A DNA stretch of 64,000 nt from Sagittula sp. P11 (GCF_002814095.1 NZ_CP021913.1:372001-436000), one strand, 5' to 3'; positions 26,184 through 35,019 are shown, counted from the first letter of the stretch. The notes: generated from the sequence alone by a model not told the origin. Numbers and translations are program-made.

Positions 26184-27596
26184 ATGGCCACCCTCGTCCG
26201 CTCCTCCGAACATCTGCTCGCGGTCTGCTGCACGGTCGAGATGTCGCGGAGCGGGGCGCTGCTGGCCGCCGAACCCTTCCGCGGCGAGGAGGCGCTGGCC
26301 GAACCGCTGCGCGTGCCGCTGACCGACCTCGGGTTTCCGGCCACGATCCGGGAACGGCAGAACGGTTTCAGACCGAAGGTGCCCGACGCGCTGAAGGCGA
26401 TGTTCGAATGGCTGGGCGATCAGGCCGACGGGCCGGAGGCGCTCTGGATTCAACTCGCCTACGGCGCGGAGACGCTTGGCGCCTACCCCTGGGAAGAGGT
26501 GTTTTCCGACACCTGCGGACGGGCGATCCTGCGGGTGCCGAACTTCGTCCGTCCGGGTTACACACCGGCTTCAGACCGGCCCATCGCGATCTGCGGGGCC
26601 ACGCCCCGGGCCAAGGGGATCGAGGACTGGGGCGACGCACTTCTGGACCTGCTGGACAGCCTGCCGGTGTTCGAGAACCGCGATATCGTGCTGTTCCATG
26701 GCGACGACATGGTGCCCGACCCGGTGCGAGACCTTGACCGCCTGGGCCAATCCTACCCGCATTTCCGTTTTCTCCGCGCACCCCTTCCCGATGCGGCGGA
26801 TGCACCGGCGCGCGCCCGGACCATCCCGCAGTCCGGGGAGGTGAGCAATCCGTGGCTGACATGGATGGCCGACGCGCTTGGCCCCGAGGGCGCCCATGCC
26901 GTGCATTTCCTCTGCCCCGGCTACGCCAGCAACACGCATGGCGCGCTGGCGCTGCCGGAAAGCCCGCTGTTCGACCGCGACGCGCAATGGTCCCGCTTTG
27001 TCGGTGCGCAGGAACTCATACGGTTCTGCGACACCATCGGCGCGCAGCTTGTCACCCTGACCGCCCTTGGCGGCCCGCAATGGTCCACCGGCCTGCGCCT
27101 CCTGCTGAACGAAATGTCGTGGCGGCGTCCCGGCCCCCTCCTGCTGAACCTCCGCCAGCGCGACCACCAGCTTACCGCCGCCTTCCACGCCCTGGCCGGA
27201 GAGCCGTTCTACCCGGACCCGGCGCCGGGGCTCGTGTTCTCCGTCCATCCAAAGGCCATTTCCGCCGCCGAATCCGTCGCCGCCTTCCAGACAATCACCC
27301 GGGGCGTGCGAACCGCCACCTTCGCGCCCTCCGCGCCGCCCTCCGGAAACACCCAGGGCACCGGGCATCCTGCGCCATTCGGGATGCCCGAAGACCTCTC
27401 CACGGCCTCGCCCGAGACGCAAACCTCAGACAGCGCCTTGGCGCTCCCCGCCGAACTTCAGCGCACGCTCGACCAGATCGGCAGCGCACGGCCCAAGTCC
27501 CGCACGCAGGAAGCGCGCGATCAGGGGGCCTTGCGCGCGTTGGAGTTCGTTTCGAAACTGACCGGCGGCGACTTTGGCGGAGGAACGGGCCGATGA
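26184..27596 (+). CDS. CHAT-like protein lacking the catalytic His and Cys (pseudo-CHAT)
   Basis: 470 residues, not obviously any named family. Its core parallels the CHAT protein encoded next: LWIQLAYGAETLGAYPWEEVF corresponds to the PWEAL segment, VHFLCPGYASN (241-251) to HLFCHGYAGA, and AQLVTLTALGGPQW (287-300) to AWLVVLNACSLADV. In these comparisons the catalytic His is Pro245 and the catalytic Cys is Leu295, so the protein should be proteolytically dead. The C-terminal ~100 residues are a Pro/Ser/Thr-rich linker plus a short helix. It starts 9 bases after the hydrolase gene (AAGGA before the ATG) and its stop overlaps the CHAT start as ATGA. A regulator or partner of the active CHAT protein is plausible; this is inference. 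Confidence 0.7.
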   Translation: MATLVRSSEHLLAVCCTVEMSRSGALLAAEPFRGEEALAEPLRVPLTDLGFPATIRERQNGFRPKVPDALKAMFEWLGDQADGPEALWIQLAYGAETLGAYPWEEVFSDTCGRAILRVPNFVRPGYTPASDRPIAICGATPRAKGIEDWGDALLDLLDSLPVFENRDIVLFHGDDMVPDPVRDLDRLGQSYPHFRFLRAPLPDAADAPARARTIPQSGEVSNPWLTWMADALGPEGAHAVHFLCPGYASNTHGALALPESPLFDRDAQWSRFVGAQELIRFCDTIGAQLVTLTALGGPQWSTGLRLLLNEMSWRRPGPLLLNLRQRDHQLTAAFHALAGEPFYPDPAPGLVFSVHPKAISAAESVAAFQTITRGVRTATFAPSAPPSGNTQGTGHPAPFGMPEDLSTASPETQTSDSALALPAELQRTLDQIGSARPKSRTQEARDQGALRALEFVSKLTGGDFGGGTGR

Positions 27597-29026
27597 GCGT
27601 CACCCGTATCCGGTTCGACCGCGCCATCGGCCATGACATGACCGAATACACCCAGTTCCACATCGAGGCGCCGGGCATCGCCCTGCGCGACGCCCCCCGC
27701 CCGCCGCTGCAGATAGCGGCGCACAAGGCGGTGTTCGACGCCTTCGACGCCGCCGGACCCGACGACGACGTGGTGCGCGCGGCGGGCGATGCGCTCTGGA
27801 CCTGCCTGTCGGTCCACCGCAACACAGAAGAGGCGTTCCGCCCGATCCTGAGCAACGGCGCCACGGACGGGGCGCTGCGGCTGGCCTTCTCCGACCTCGC
27901 GGGCGATGCCAAGGCCCTGCCGTGGGAGGCGCTGCGCGAGACGCAGGCCGGTTTCCTCTGCTTCGACCGCCGCATCCCGATCCTGCGCGAGGTCGAGACC
28001 GAGACCACCCCCGACCTGCAGATCGCCCACACCGACACGCTGCGCTTCCTCGCCGTGATCGGTGCGCGCGGCGACGACGGCCAGGGCGAGTGGGCCAGAC
28101 TGCACAGGGCGCTTCGGTCGCTCGACGGCAAGGTAAAGGTGCGGGCGCTGATCCTCGCCTCGCGGCAGGACCTCGAGGACGAGATCAACGCCATCGGCGA
28201 TCCGCAGATCCAGGCCGAGACCATACCGCATGGCGCCGACGCCCTCGTGGCGCGGATCGAGCGCTTCGGTCCGCATGTCGCCCACCTGTTCTGCCACGGC
28301 TATGCCGGTGCCCAATCCGTGCTGGAGATCGAGGACGGCTCGGTCAACTACGGCGGCACGCAACCCACGTGGCTGATGCGGGGCGACCTCCTGCGCGCGC
28401 TTTCGGCCAAGGCTTGGCTCGTGGTCCTGAACGCCTGTTCGCTGGCCGATGTGGCCGGTGCGGAGGACGGCGGGCTGGGCACGCCCGAAACCGCCAGCCT
28501 GTGCGAGGATCTGGTGCAATCAGGTATCCCGGTGGTGGTGGGGATGCGCGGGCCGATGCTTGCGGAATACGCCCATGCCTTCGGCGGCGCCTTCCATGAA
28601 CGGGCGCTGAAGGCGCTGGGTCACGCCATTGCGCAGGGCGGCGGAGAACTGGACCTTGGCGCCTGTTTCTCCGAAGCGTGCTGCGCCATCCTTGCCAATC
28701 CGCCGCTGCCGCCGATGCTGGCGGCCGCCCGCATCCGCGACTGGACTTTCCCGGTCATGACACTCCGCAGCGGCCCGCTGAGGATCAGGGTCATCGGCGG
28801 CGGCGCGGCCCCAGCAGGCGCCGCGCCCGACGAGGACGAGGCCACGCTTCTCGCTCGAGAAGAAGCCATCGGCGAACGCGAGGTGCTGGCCGACATGCTC
28901 GACACACGCGGCGACATGCTGCCGGACGATGCCGTGCGCGAGATCCGGGCGCGCATCGCAGAGCTGGAAGCGCAACTGAGTGCCCGCGCCCGCCCGGCCG
29001 AGGACACGGCCCTCGACGAGGCCTGA
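27593..29026 (+). CDS. CHAT-domain protease
   Basis: 477 residues of a CHAT (caspase HetF-associated with TPRs) peptidase. The N-terminal ~90 residues carry no recognised repeat. KALPWEALRE (about 107-116) is the usual CHAT substructure. The catalytic His lies in VAHLFCHGYAG (His235) and the Cys in WLVVLNACSLADVAG (Cys282), followed by LVQSGIPVVVGMRGPM, where CHAT domains normally read G-A--VIGM. The C-terminus (about 420-477) is a charged coiled-coil-like helix (LLAREEAIGEREVLADML, EIRARIAELEAQL). Start overlaps the pseudo-CHAT stop. CHAT proteases in bacteria include gasdermin-activating and CRISPR-associated (Craspase) enzymes. No TPRs and no gasdermin are seen here. Confidence 0.88.
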   Translation: MSVTRIRFDRAIGHDMTEYTQFHIEAPGIALRDAPRPPLQIAAHKAVFDAFDAAGPDDDVVRAAGDALWTCLSVHRNTEEAFRPILSNGATDGALRLAFSDLAGDAKALPWEALRETQAGFLCFDRRIPILREVETETTPDLQIAHTDTLRFLAVIGARGDDGQGEWARLHRALRSLDGKVKVRALILASRQDLEDEINAIGDPQIQAETIPHGADALVARIERFGPHVAHLFCHGYAGAQSVLEIEDGSVNYGGTQPTWLMRGDLLRALSAKAWLVVLNACSLADVAGAEDGGLGTPETASLCEDLVQSGIPVVVGMRGPMLAEYAHAFGGAFHERALKALGHAIAQGGGELDLGACFSEACCAILANPPLPPMLAAARIRDWTFPVMTLRSGPLRIRVIGGGAAPAGAAPDEDEATLLAREEAIGEREVLADMLDTRGDMLPDDAVREIRARIAELEAQLSARARPAEDTALDEA

Positions 29027-29048
29027 GCCGTCACGGAGACCGCCCGCC

Positions 29049-30434
29049 ATGACCCTGCCCGACACGCTGCAACTGAACGCATGGTCCGGCGGCGACAACA
29101 CAGGCGCGGTCGACCCCGATCTGAAACGCCACCTGCTGGGCCTGCCCTTCGCCGGGCAGAGCCGCCGGCTGCCCGCCGCCCCCGTCCCGCAGGACCGATG
29201 GCAGGACCCGAAGGTCGGCTGGGGCGTGATCCTGCCGGAGAACCGCGAACTGACGCGCGCCGAACTGGCCACCGCCATGGACGCCCCTGCCCCGGTCCGC
29301 GAATTGGTGGCGCGCCGCAGCGATGCGCCGGTCTTCCGGGTCGGCCAAGGCTGGCAGCCGGGCACCCTGCGCCGCTATGCGCCGGACGGCTCGGCCATGG
29401 ACATCGACATTCACGTCGGACGCATCGGCACGGCACCCGGCCATATCCCGCGCTACCTGCTGATCGTCGGCAGCCCGGCGCAGATCCCGTGGGACGTGCA
29501 ATACGACCTGCACCTGACCTACTTCACGGGCCGCCTCGACCTCGATGACACCGGGCTGGGTCACTACGTCGACGCCCTGCTGTCCGACTGGCAGGGCAGT
29601 CCCGTGATGAAGGCGAACACGCTGTCCTGGACGGTCGATCACGGCGGCGGGGACATCACCACCCTGATGCGCAAGACCATCGGCGACCCGATCCACGACC
29701 GCTTTGCCACCGACCCGGTGCCCGAACTCGTCGCGGGCGCGCGGGTGGTGCGCGGGCCTCAGGCCACCCAAGCCGCACTGGCCGCCGCCATAGAAGAAAG
29801 GCATCCCTCCCTCATCGTGTCGACCAGCCACGGAGACACAGCGCCGCTGGATGACGTCGATCTGATGCGGCGGAACCTCGGCCTGCTGATCGACGCCGAC
29901 CTGCGCCGCCTCGACCCCGCGCTTCTGAGCGGGGCCGCCGCGCCCTCCGGTGCGATCTGGTTCGCGCAGGCCTGCTGTTCGGCGGGAAGCTCGGCGCGCA
30001 CCGCCTATGACGGCGTGCTGAAGGCCGGGACCGCCGCCGACCGGATCGTGCGGGCCGTGGCCGGATGCGGGGAAACGACGGCGCCCTTGCCGCGCGCGCT
30101 GCTGGGCGCATCAAAACCGCTGCGCGCCTTCGTCGGCCACGTGGAGCCGACATTCGACTGGTCCCTGAAGAACCGGAAGACCGGGCAGTACGTGACGACC
30201 TCGATCCTCGAATGCTTTCATACGGGGTTGTTCACCGGCCAGCCCATCGGCATGGCGCTGGACCGGGTGCGCGCGACGGGTGCGTCCTTCCGCAACAGCC
30301 GCGACATCGCGGAGCAGCGCCTTCTGGCCAACCGCGACGAAAGCCAGCTTGGCGACATCCTTGCCGCGAAGCTGATTGCCGACGACTGGCGATCCATCGT
30401 CCTGCTGGGGGATCCGACCTGCCGGGTGTGGTGA
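29049..30434 (+). CDS. C25/caspase-like (clan CD) peptidase, last gene of CHAT operon
   Basis: 461 residues resembling the gingipain/C25 group of clan CD cysteine peptidases. RYLLIVGSPAQIPWDVQYDL (about 135-154) matches the C25 core strand. The putative catalytic His is in LIVSTSHGDTAPLDD (His261) and the putative Cys in AIWFAQACCSAGS (Cys309 or 310). The end IVLLGDPTCRVW copies the LLGDP strand at the end of C25 domains. No signal peptide is seen, unlike secreted gingipains, so it should act in the cytoplasm. GGAGA precedes the ATG. It follows the CHAT gene by 22 bases. The protease type is inferred from motifs, not from overall alignment. Confidence 0.72.
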   Translation: MTLPDTLQLNAWSGGDNTGAVDPDLKRHLLGLPFAGQSRRLPAAPVPQDRWQDPKVGWGVILPENRELTRAELATAMDAPAPVRELVARRSDAPVFRVGQGWQPGTLRRYAPDGSAMDIDIHVGRIGTAPGHIPRYLLIVGSPAQIPWDVQYDLHLTYFTGRLDLDDTGLGHYVDALLSDWQGSPVMKANTLSWTVDHGGGDITTLMRKTIGDPIHDRFATDPVPELVAGARVVRGPQATQAALAAAIEERHPSLIVSTSHGDTAPLDDVDLMRRNLGLLIDADLRRLDPALLSGAAAPSGAIWFAQACCSAGSSARTAYDGVLKAGTAADRIVRAVAGCGETTAPLPRALLGASKPLRAFVGHVEPTFDWSLKNRKTGQYVTTSILECFHTGLFTGQPIGMALDRVRATGASFRNSRDIAEQRLLANRDESQLGDILAAKLIADDWRSIVLLGDPTCRVW

Positions 30435-30454
30435 CACGACCCGGCCCGGAACGC

Positions 30455-31087
30455 TCACTCCGCCGGTTTGTCGGCCTCGGCCTCATCCTCGATGGCGTAA
30501 GTCTTGAACAGGCTGCCTTGGGTCATGAAGAAGGCAAAGACCGCCGCGGTCAGACCGAACGTCTTGAAATAGACCCATGTCTCCGTCGACATGGTGCGCC
30601 AGATGACTTCGTTCAGGACGGCCAGCCCGAAGAACATCAGCATGACGCGGCGCGTCAGGATCATCCACCCTTCCTGCCGGAGCGGCATCAGCCCCTCCAT
30701 CACCGCGCGCAGCCAGCTTTCGCCGCGCAGAAGCCCGATCCCCAGTGCCGTGCCGAAGAGCAGGTAAATCAGCGTCGGCTTCATCTTGAAGAACCGGTCG
30801 TCGTTCAGCCATACCGACAGACCGCCGAAGATCACGATCAGCACCGCTGTCACAAGCTGCATCCGGCTGAGATGCCCGGTCAGCTTCCACAACAGGCCGG
30901 TGGCGATCAGGAAGACCGGGATGAACCCGGCAGTGACCACGATGAAGCCCTCGTACTCCGTCCCGCCGATGGTGAAGATCCGGTTCTTCAGCGCAAGGTA
31001 GGCCGCGAAGAAGGCAAGCAGCGGCCCGAACTCCAGCGCGCTTTTCAGCATCGGGTTGATCGGGCGCGGCCCGGCTTGGTCGGTCAT
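30455..31087 (-). CDS. ispZ: Intracellular septation protein A / YciB family
   Basis: 210 residues with about five membrane helices: LEFGPLLAFFAAYL, FIVVTAGFIPVFLIATGLLW, LVTAVLIVIFGGLSVWLNDDRFFKMKPTLIYLLFGTALGIGL, and TFGLTAAVFAFFMTQ. The signatures KPTLIYLLF and NEVIWR are typical of YciB/IspA, an inner-membrane protein linked to septation and cell-envelope integrity. It lies tail-to-tail with the CHAT operon, 20 bases away. Confidence 0.92.
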   Translation of the reverse strand: MTDQAGPRPINPMLKSALEFGPLLAFFAAYLALKNRIFTIGGTEYEGFIVVTAGFIPVFLIATGLLWKLTGHLSRMQLVTAVLIVIFGGLSVWLNDDRFFKMKPTLIYLLFGTALGIGLLRGESWLRAVMEGLMPLRQEGWMILTRRVMLMFFGLAVLNEVIWRTMSTETWVYFKTFGLTAAVFAFFMTQGSLFKTYAIEDEAEADKPAE

Positions 31088-31119
31088 GTGAGGCTCCCTT
31101 TTGTCCCCAGATAGTGGCT

Positions 31120-32022
31120 TCAGCCGCCCAACTCAACGATCACCGCACCCGCCGCGATCAAGGTCATGAGAGCGATGCGCCGGGGGCCCACGGTTTCGCG
31201 CAGCACTAGCCAGCCGATGACCGCCGCGAAGACGGTGGAAGTTTCGCGCAACACCGCCGCTTCGCCCACCTTGTCGAGCCGCGTCGCCAACATGATGGAG
31301 CCGAAGCTGAAGAAGGCGACAAACGCGCCGATCACGCCGCGAACCATCAGGGGCGGAAGCTCCGGCTTCACCGCCATCGACCGCCAGCGCACCGCGGCGA
31401 TGCCGGGCATGAGCCAGCCGTCGATGAAGAAGAACCACGCAAGGAAGGTGAACGGGTCCGCCGTGGCGCGGATGCCGTAGGCGTCATAGGTCGTGTAGAG
31501 CGCCACGAACAGGCCGGTCGCCACGCCGAACCCCAGGGCGGCGGGCAGCGTGTCCCGGTCGACCTCAAGGAAGATCAGGTTGTAGACCGCAAGCCCGAAG
31601 ATCCCGCACAGCAGCACAGCGACCCCCATCCACTGCATCGGCGCAAAGCGTTCGCCAAAGACCAGCGACGCGCCGATGACGGCGAACAGCGGGCCGGTGC
31701 CGCGCACCACCGGATAGACCACCGTGTAGGCGCCGCGCGTGTAGGCCAGGGCCTGCAGCACCTTGTAGAACGCGTGGATGACGAAGGCGCCGGCAAAGAT
31801 CGGCCACATATGCGGCTCGGGCCACGGCACGACGAACAGCGCGAAGGGCGCCGCGATCAGGCCGTAACTTCCGTCGATGGCGCCGCGCGACAGCCACGGA
31901 TCGTGGCGCCCCTTCTGAAGCGCGCCGAAAGCCGCGTGCAGGAACGCGGCCAGAACCGCCAGCCAGAGCGCAAGGGTGTGCCCCGCCTCCGTGCCCTCAA
32001 GGGAAATCAGCCAGTCGCTCAT
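31120..32022 (-). CDS. DMT-superfamily (EamA) transporter
   Basis: 300 residues with ten predicted membrane segments arranged as two EamA-like halves. AYTVVYPVVRGTGPLFAVIGASLVFGERFAPMQWMGVAVLLCGI is the conserved second half of one repeat, and LRETSTVFAAVIGWLVLRETVGPRRIALMTLIAAGAVIVEL the end of the other. Substrate cannot be predicted. ATG 32022 chosen over a GTG two codons upstream. It lies 32 bases upstream of the septation gene and may be cotranscribed. Confidence 0.87.
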   Translation of the reverse strand: MSDWLISLEGTEAGHTLALWLAVLAAFLHAAFGALQKGRHDPWLSRGAIDGSYGLIAAPFALFVVPWPEPHMWPIFAGAFVIHAFYKVLQALAYTRGAYTVVYPVVRGTGPLFAVIGASLVFGERFAPMQWMGVAVLLCGIFGLAVYNLIFLEVDRDTLPAALGFGVATGLFVALYTTYDAYGIRATADPFTFLAWFFFIDGWLMPGIAAVRWRSMAVKPELPPLMVRGVIGAFVAFFSFGSIMLATRLDKVGEAAVLRETSTVFAAVIGWLVLRETVGPRRIALMTLIAAGAVIVELGG

Positions 32023-32100
32023 CGACACTCGTTCTCGGAACCCGGCGCCTTGTCGGGCGGTTGGAGGCTATGACGTTCTTGTAACACCCGGAGGTTCCGC

Positions 32101-32592
32101 ATGTTTGAACAGGTCGCTGGCGAACTTGGGTCCAGCTTCTCTGTCGTCCCCGCATCGCTCGCGTTCACACGCTTGCTGGTGGCGGTGGTCCTGTCAGCAA
32201 TTGTCGGATTGGAGCGGGAGTTGCAAGGCAAACCCGCCGGTCTCAGGACGCATATCCTCGTCGCGGTCGCCGCCTGCCTCTTCGTGCTCGTCGGGCAGGA
32301 GCTGTCGTCCATCGAGTTCGGCAATACAGGCGAACAGCGTCACGACCCGCTGCGGATGATCGAGGCGGTCACCGCCGGTGTCGCCTTCCTGGCGGCGGGC
32401 GTGATCTTCACCAGCGGCGGGCAGGTGCAGAACCTGACCACGGGCGCGTCGCTCTGGCTGTGCGGTGCCATCGGCCTCGGCTGCGGGGCGGGCAGCATCG
32501 CGCTGGCCTCCATGGCGACGGGGATCGTCGTTGTGGTGCTGTTCGTGCTGGGTCAGGTGGAGAAGTTGATCGGGACGAACAACGACGCCTGA
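32101..32592 (+). CDS. MgtC/SapB family membrane protein
   Basis: 163 residues, about four hydrophobic helices. The family motif VVLSAIVGLERELQGKPAGLRTHILVAVAACLF is intact, as is AVTAGVAFLAAGVIF and TGASLWLCGAIGLGCGAG. MgtC relatives act in low-magnesium survival and inhibition of the F-type ATPase, but most short SapB-type members have no demonstrated role. It ends 2 bases from the convergent ftsY stop. Confidence 0.88.
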   Translation: MFEQVAGELGSSFSVVPASLAFTRLLVAVVLSAIVGLERELQGKPAGLRTHILVAVAACLFVLVGQELSSIEFGNTGEQRHDPLRMIEAVTAGVAFLAAGVIFTSGGQVQNLTTGASLWLCGAIGLGCGAGSIALASMATGIVVVVLFVLGQVEKLIGTNNDA

Positions 32593-32594
32593 AC

Positions 32595-33680
32595 TCAGGG
32601 CTCCAGCCCGGTCAGGGCCGCCGCGAATTCCTCGGGGTCGAAGGGGGCCAGGTCGTCGATCTGCTCCCCCACCCCGATGGCGTGGATCGGCAGACCGAAC
32701 TTGTCGGCCAGCGCCACCAGCACACCGCCCTTCGCCGTACCGTCGAGCTTTGTCATCACGAGGCCGGTCACATCCGCCAGCTGCCGGAACGCCTCGACCT
32801 GGATCAGGGCGTTCTGGCCGGTCGTGGCATCCAGCACCAGCAGCGTGTTGTGCGGCGCGTCGGGGTCCTTCTTGCGGATGACGCGGACAATCTTCGCCAG
32901 CTCCTCCATCAGGTCGGCGCGGTTCTGCAGCCGCCCCGCCGTGTCTATCATCAAGAGGTCCGCCCCCTCGGCCTGCGCCTTGCCCATCGCGTCGAAGGCG
33001 AGGCTGGCGGGGTCGGAGCCTTCGGGCGCCGTCAGCACGGGCACGCCCGCACGCTCGCCCCAGACCTGCAGCTGCTCGACCGCCGCCGCCCGGAAGGTGT
33101 CGCCGGCAGCGATGACCACCGATTTCCCGGCCGCCTTGAACTGGCTGGCGAGCTTGCCGATCGTCGTCGTCTTGCCCGATCCGTTCACGCCGACCACCAG
33201 CACGACCTGCGGCTTCTTGGGATACAGCGGCAGGGGACGCGCGACGCTTTCCATCACGCGCGCGATCTCCTCGGCCAGCAGTTCCTTGATCTCGCGGGCC
33301 GAAACACGGCGGCCCATGCGCCCCTCGGCGATGTTCGAGGTCACGCGCAGCGCCGTGTCGACCCCCATGTCGGAGGCGATCAGCAGCTCTTCGAGGCTTT
33401 CGAGCATGTCGTCGTCCAGCACGCGGCGCGGCTCCGTGTCCTCGGGCTGGCCGATGAGGCGCCCCAGCAGGCCGGGCCGGCGCGTTCCCTGCGGCTCCGT
33501 CTCTTCCGGCAGCGGCATCGGCTCCATCACCGACATCGGCGCTTCGGGCGCCGGTGCGTCGGCATGTGCGTCGTCGGCAGCCGTCTCTTCGCTGCCCTCC
33601 TCGACGATGGCGTCGAGCCCTTCGTCGAGCTTGGAGGACGTCTTGAACAGACGGTTTTTCAGCTTTCCGAAAAACGACAT
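32595..33680 (-). CDS. ftsY: Signal recognition particle receptor FtsY
   Basis: SRP-type GTPase that docks ribosome-SRP complexes at the membrane for co-translational insertion. 361 residues: a 90-residue acidic A-domain-like region, a four-helix N domain, and the G domain with GVNGSGKTTTIGKL (164-177), DTAGRLQN, and TKLDGTAKGG. Length is typical for Rhodobacteraceae. Confidence 0.97.
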   Translation of the reverse strand: MSFFGKLKNRLFKTSSKLDEGLDAIVEEGSEETAADDAHADAPAPEAPMSVMEPMPLPEETEPQGTRRPGLLGRLIGQPEDTEPRRVLDDDMLESLEELLIASDMGVDTALRVTSNIAEGRMGRRVSAREIKELLAEEIARVMESVARPLPLYPKKPQVVLVVGVNGSGKTTTIGKLASQFKAAGKSVVIAAGDTFRAAAVEQLQVWGERAGVPVLTAPEGSDPASLAFDAMGKAQAEGADLLMIDTAGRLQNRADLMEELAKIVRVIRKKDPDAPHNTLLVLDATTGQNALIQVEAFRQLADVTGLVMTKLDGTAKGGVLVALADKFGLPIHAIGVGEQIDDLAPFDPEEFAAALTGLEP

Positions 33681-33782
33681 GTGCGGGGCCCCGTACCTTC
33701 TGGATCAGTCACACCTAATACGCCGGGCCGCTTAATGAAAGTGTGAGTTGACCATCCATCCCGATCCCCCCTTACTGCAGCC

Positions 33783-34679
33783 ATGCGCGTGTTCCTGTTC
33801 CTGCTTCTCCTCATCCCGGCGTCACTTCAGGCCCGGCCCGACGAGCCGGGCAGCCTGTGCTCCTCGGGGGCTTTCGGGCAGGTACAGTGCATCCGGCCCT
33901 CGCACTTCGTGTACGACACCTGCCAAGCGCTGGAGGCCTTCGCCAACGATGCCGGAATCGACCCGCACTTCTTCACCCGCCTGATCTGGCAGGAGAGCCG
34001 GTTCGACCCAAACGCCCTGTCCCACGCCGATGCGATGGGGATCGCCCAGTTCATCGCTTCCACCGCCAGGTTGCGCGGGCTGCGCGACCCCTACAATCCG
34101 GCGGAGGCGCTGGAATACTCGGCGGAATACCTGGGAGAGCTGTCGCGGCGCTATGGCAACCACGGGCTTGCGGCGGTGGCCTATAACGGCGGCGAACGTC
34201 GCGCCGACGGGCTTGTGGCCCGGACCGGCGGCCTTGCAAAGGAAACCATCGACTACGTGAAGATCATCACCGGTCTGAAGGCCGAGACGTGGCGCGATGC
34301 CCCGCCGGTCGAGCCGGACTTCGCGCTGGACGACGATCTGCCCTTCCGCGAGGCCTGCCACGAGCTGGGCCGCAAGCGACGGCTGACCGCCTACCCGGAA
34401 CAGGAGCCCTCGGGGCCCGTGGTGCCGGACTGGGGCGTGCAGGTCGCGTTCGGCGTGTCGGAGAAGGCGGCGCTGGCCAAGTTCCGCAGCACCACGCGAC
34501 GATGCCGGTCGGTGTTCGGCACGGAAGAACCGTTTCTCATCTGGTCGAAAAGCCGGGCCAGCCCGCGCGGCGGATACTACATGGCCCGCTTCGGCCGCGA
34601 CAGCCGCGATGCCGCCTGGAACATGTGCAGCAAGCTCAAAAGCAGCGGCTGCATCTGCGCGGTCTATCGCAACGACTGA
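33783..34679 (+). CDS. Secreted lytic transglycosylase (SLT fold) with SPOR-like C-terminus
   Basis: 298 residues: signal peptide (VFLFLLLLIPASLQA), the SLT core IWQESRFDPNALSHADAMGIAQFI with catalytic Glu71, and YNPAEALEYSAEYLGELSRRYG, AAVAYNGGERRADG, which complete the goose-lysozyme-like domain. The C-terminal part (WGVQVAFGVSEKAALAKF... GGYYMARFGRDSRDAAWNMCSKLK) resembles a SPOR peptidoglycan-binding module. It acts on peptidoglycan in the periplasm. Confidence 0.88.
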   Translation: MRVFLFLLLLIPASLQARPDEPGSLCSSGAFGQVQCIRPSHFVYDTCQALEAFANDAGIDPHFFTRLIWQESRFDPNALSHADAMGIAQFIASTARLRGLRDPYNPAEALEYSAEYLGELSRRYGNHGLAAVAYNGGERRADGLVARTGGLAKETIDYVKIITGLKAETWRDAPPVEPDFALDDDLPFREACHELGRKRRLTAYPEQEPSGPVVPDWGVQVAFGVSEKAALAKFRSTTRRCRSVFGTEEPFLIWSKSRASPRGGYYMARFGRDSRDAAWNMCSKLKSSGCICAVYRND

Positions 34680-34682
34680 AGC

Positions 34683-34691
34683 TGTGGATAA
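34683..34691. promoter_or_regulatory. Single DnaA-box consensus
   Basis: TGTGGATAA, the exact complement of TTATCCACA, just after the transglycosylase stop. It is isolated, without AT-rich or clustered boxes, so not an origin. Confidence 0.35.
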
Positions 34692-34871
34692 AGCGTCAGT
34701 CCTTTCACTTTTCTGACCAATATTCCGCGTTATGGCGCTGAAGCGATGCCAGATTCAGCCCTTTTGGAACATCCACCCCGGACGCCTGACATGCACGCAA
34801 CTTGCTCAGGATCAAGGTCTATGCCGCTGGCCTGTGTCACAATGGGCCGTAGCAGAACAAAGGAGAGGCGA

Positions 34872-35009
34872 ATGATCTATGTCCTGTTCGGCGCCGTGGC
34901 GCTGCTGACCTTGGCAGGCACGCAAGGCGCGCGGCCAAGCCGCCGTGTGGTTACAGTCCCGGCGCAGTCCGCCCAGCCACGCGAAAGCGTCCCGGTCCGG
35001 CTGAACTGA
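34872..35009 (+). CDS. Small membrane-anchored protein, 45 aa
   Basis: A short gene with a strong AGGAGAGG just upstream of its ATG. The product begins with a hydrophobic segment (MIYVLFGAVALLTLAGTQ) and ends in a basic/Pro-rich tail (RPSRRVVTVPAQ). It may be a single-helix membrane protein or a signal-peptide-bearing peptide. It is not recognised. The start 126 bases upstream in the same frame is less likely, since no ribosome site precedes it. Confidence 0.55.
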   Translation: MIYVLFGAVALLTLAGTQGARPSRRVVTVPAQSAQPRESVPVRLN

Positions 35010-35019
35010 ACGAAGAAGC

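Noticed and set aside
24843-30434. Phage or transposon origin of the CHAT operon
   Set aside because: No integrase, terminal repeats, or tRNA junction is visible at its edges.
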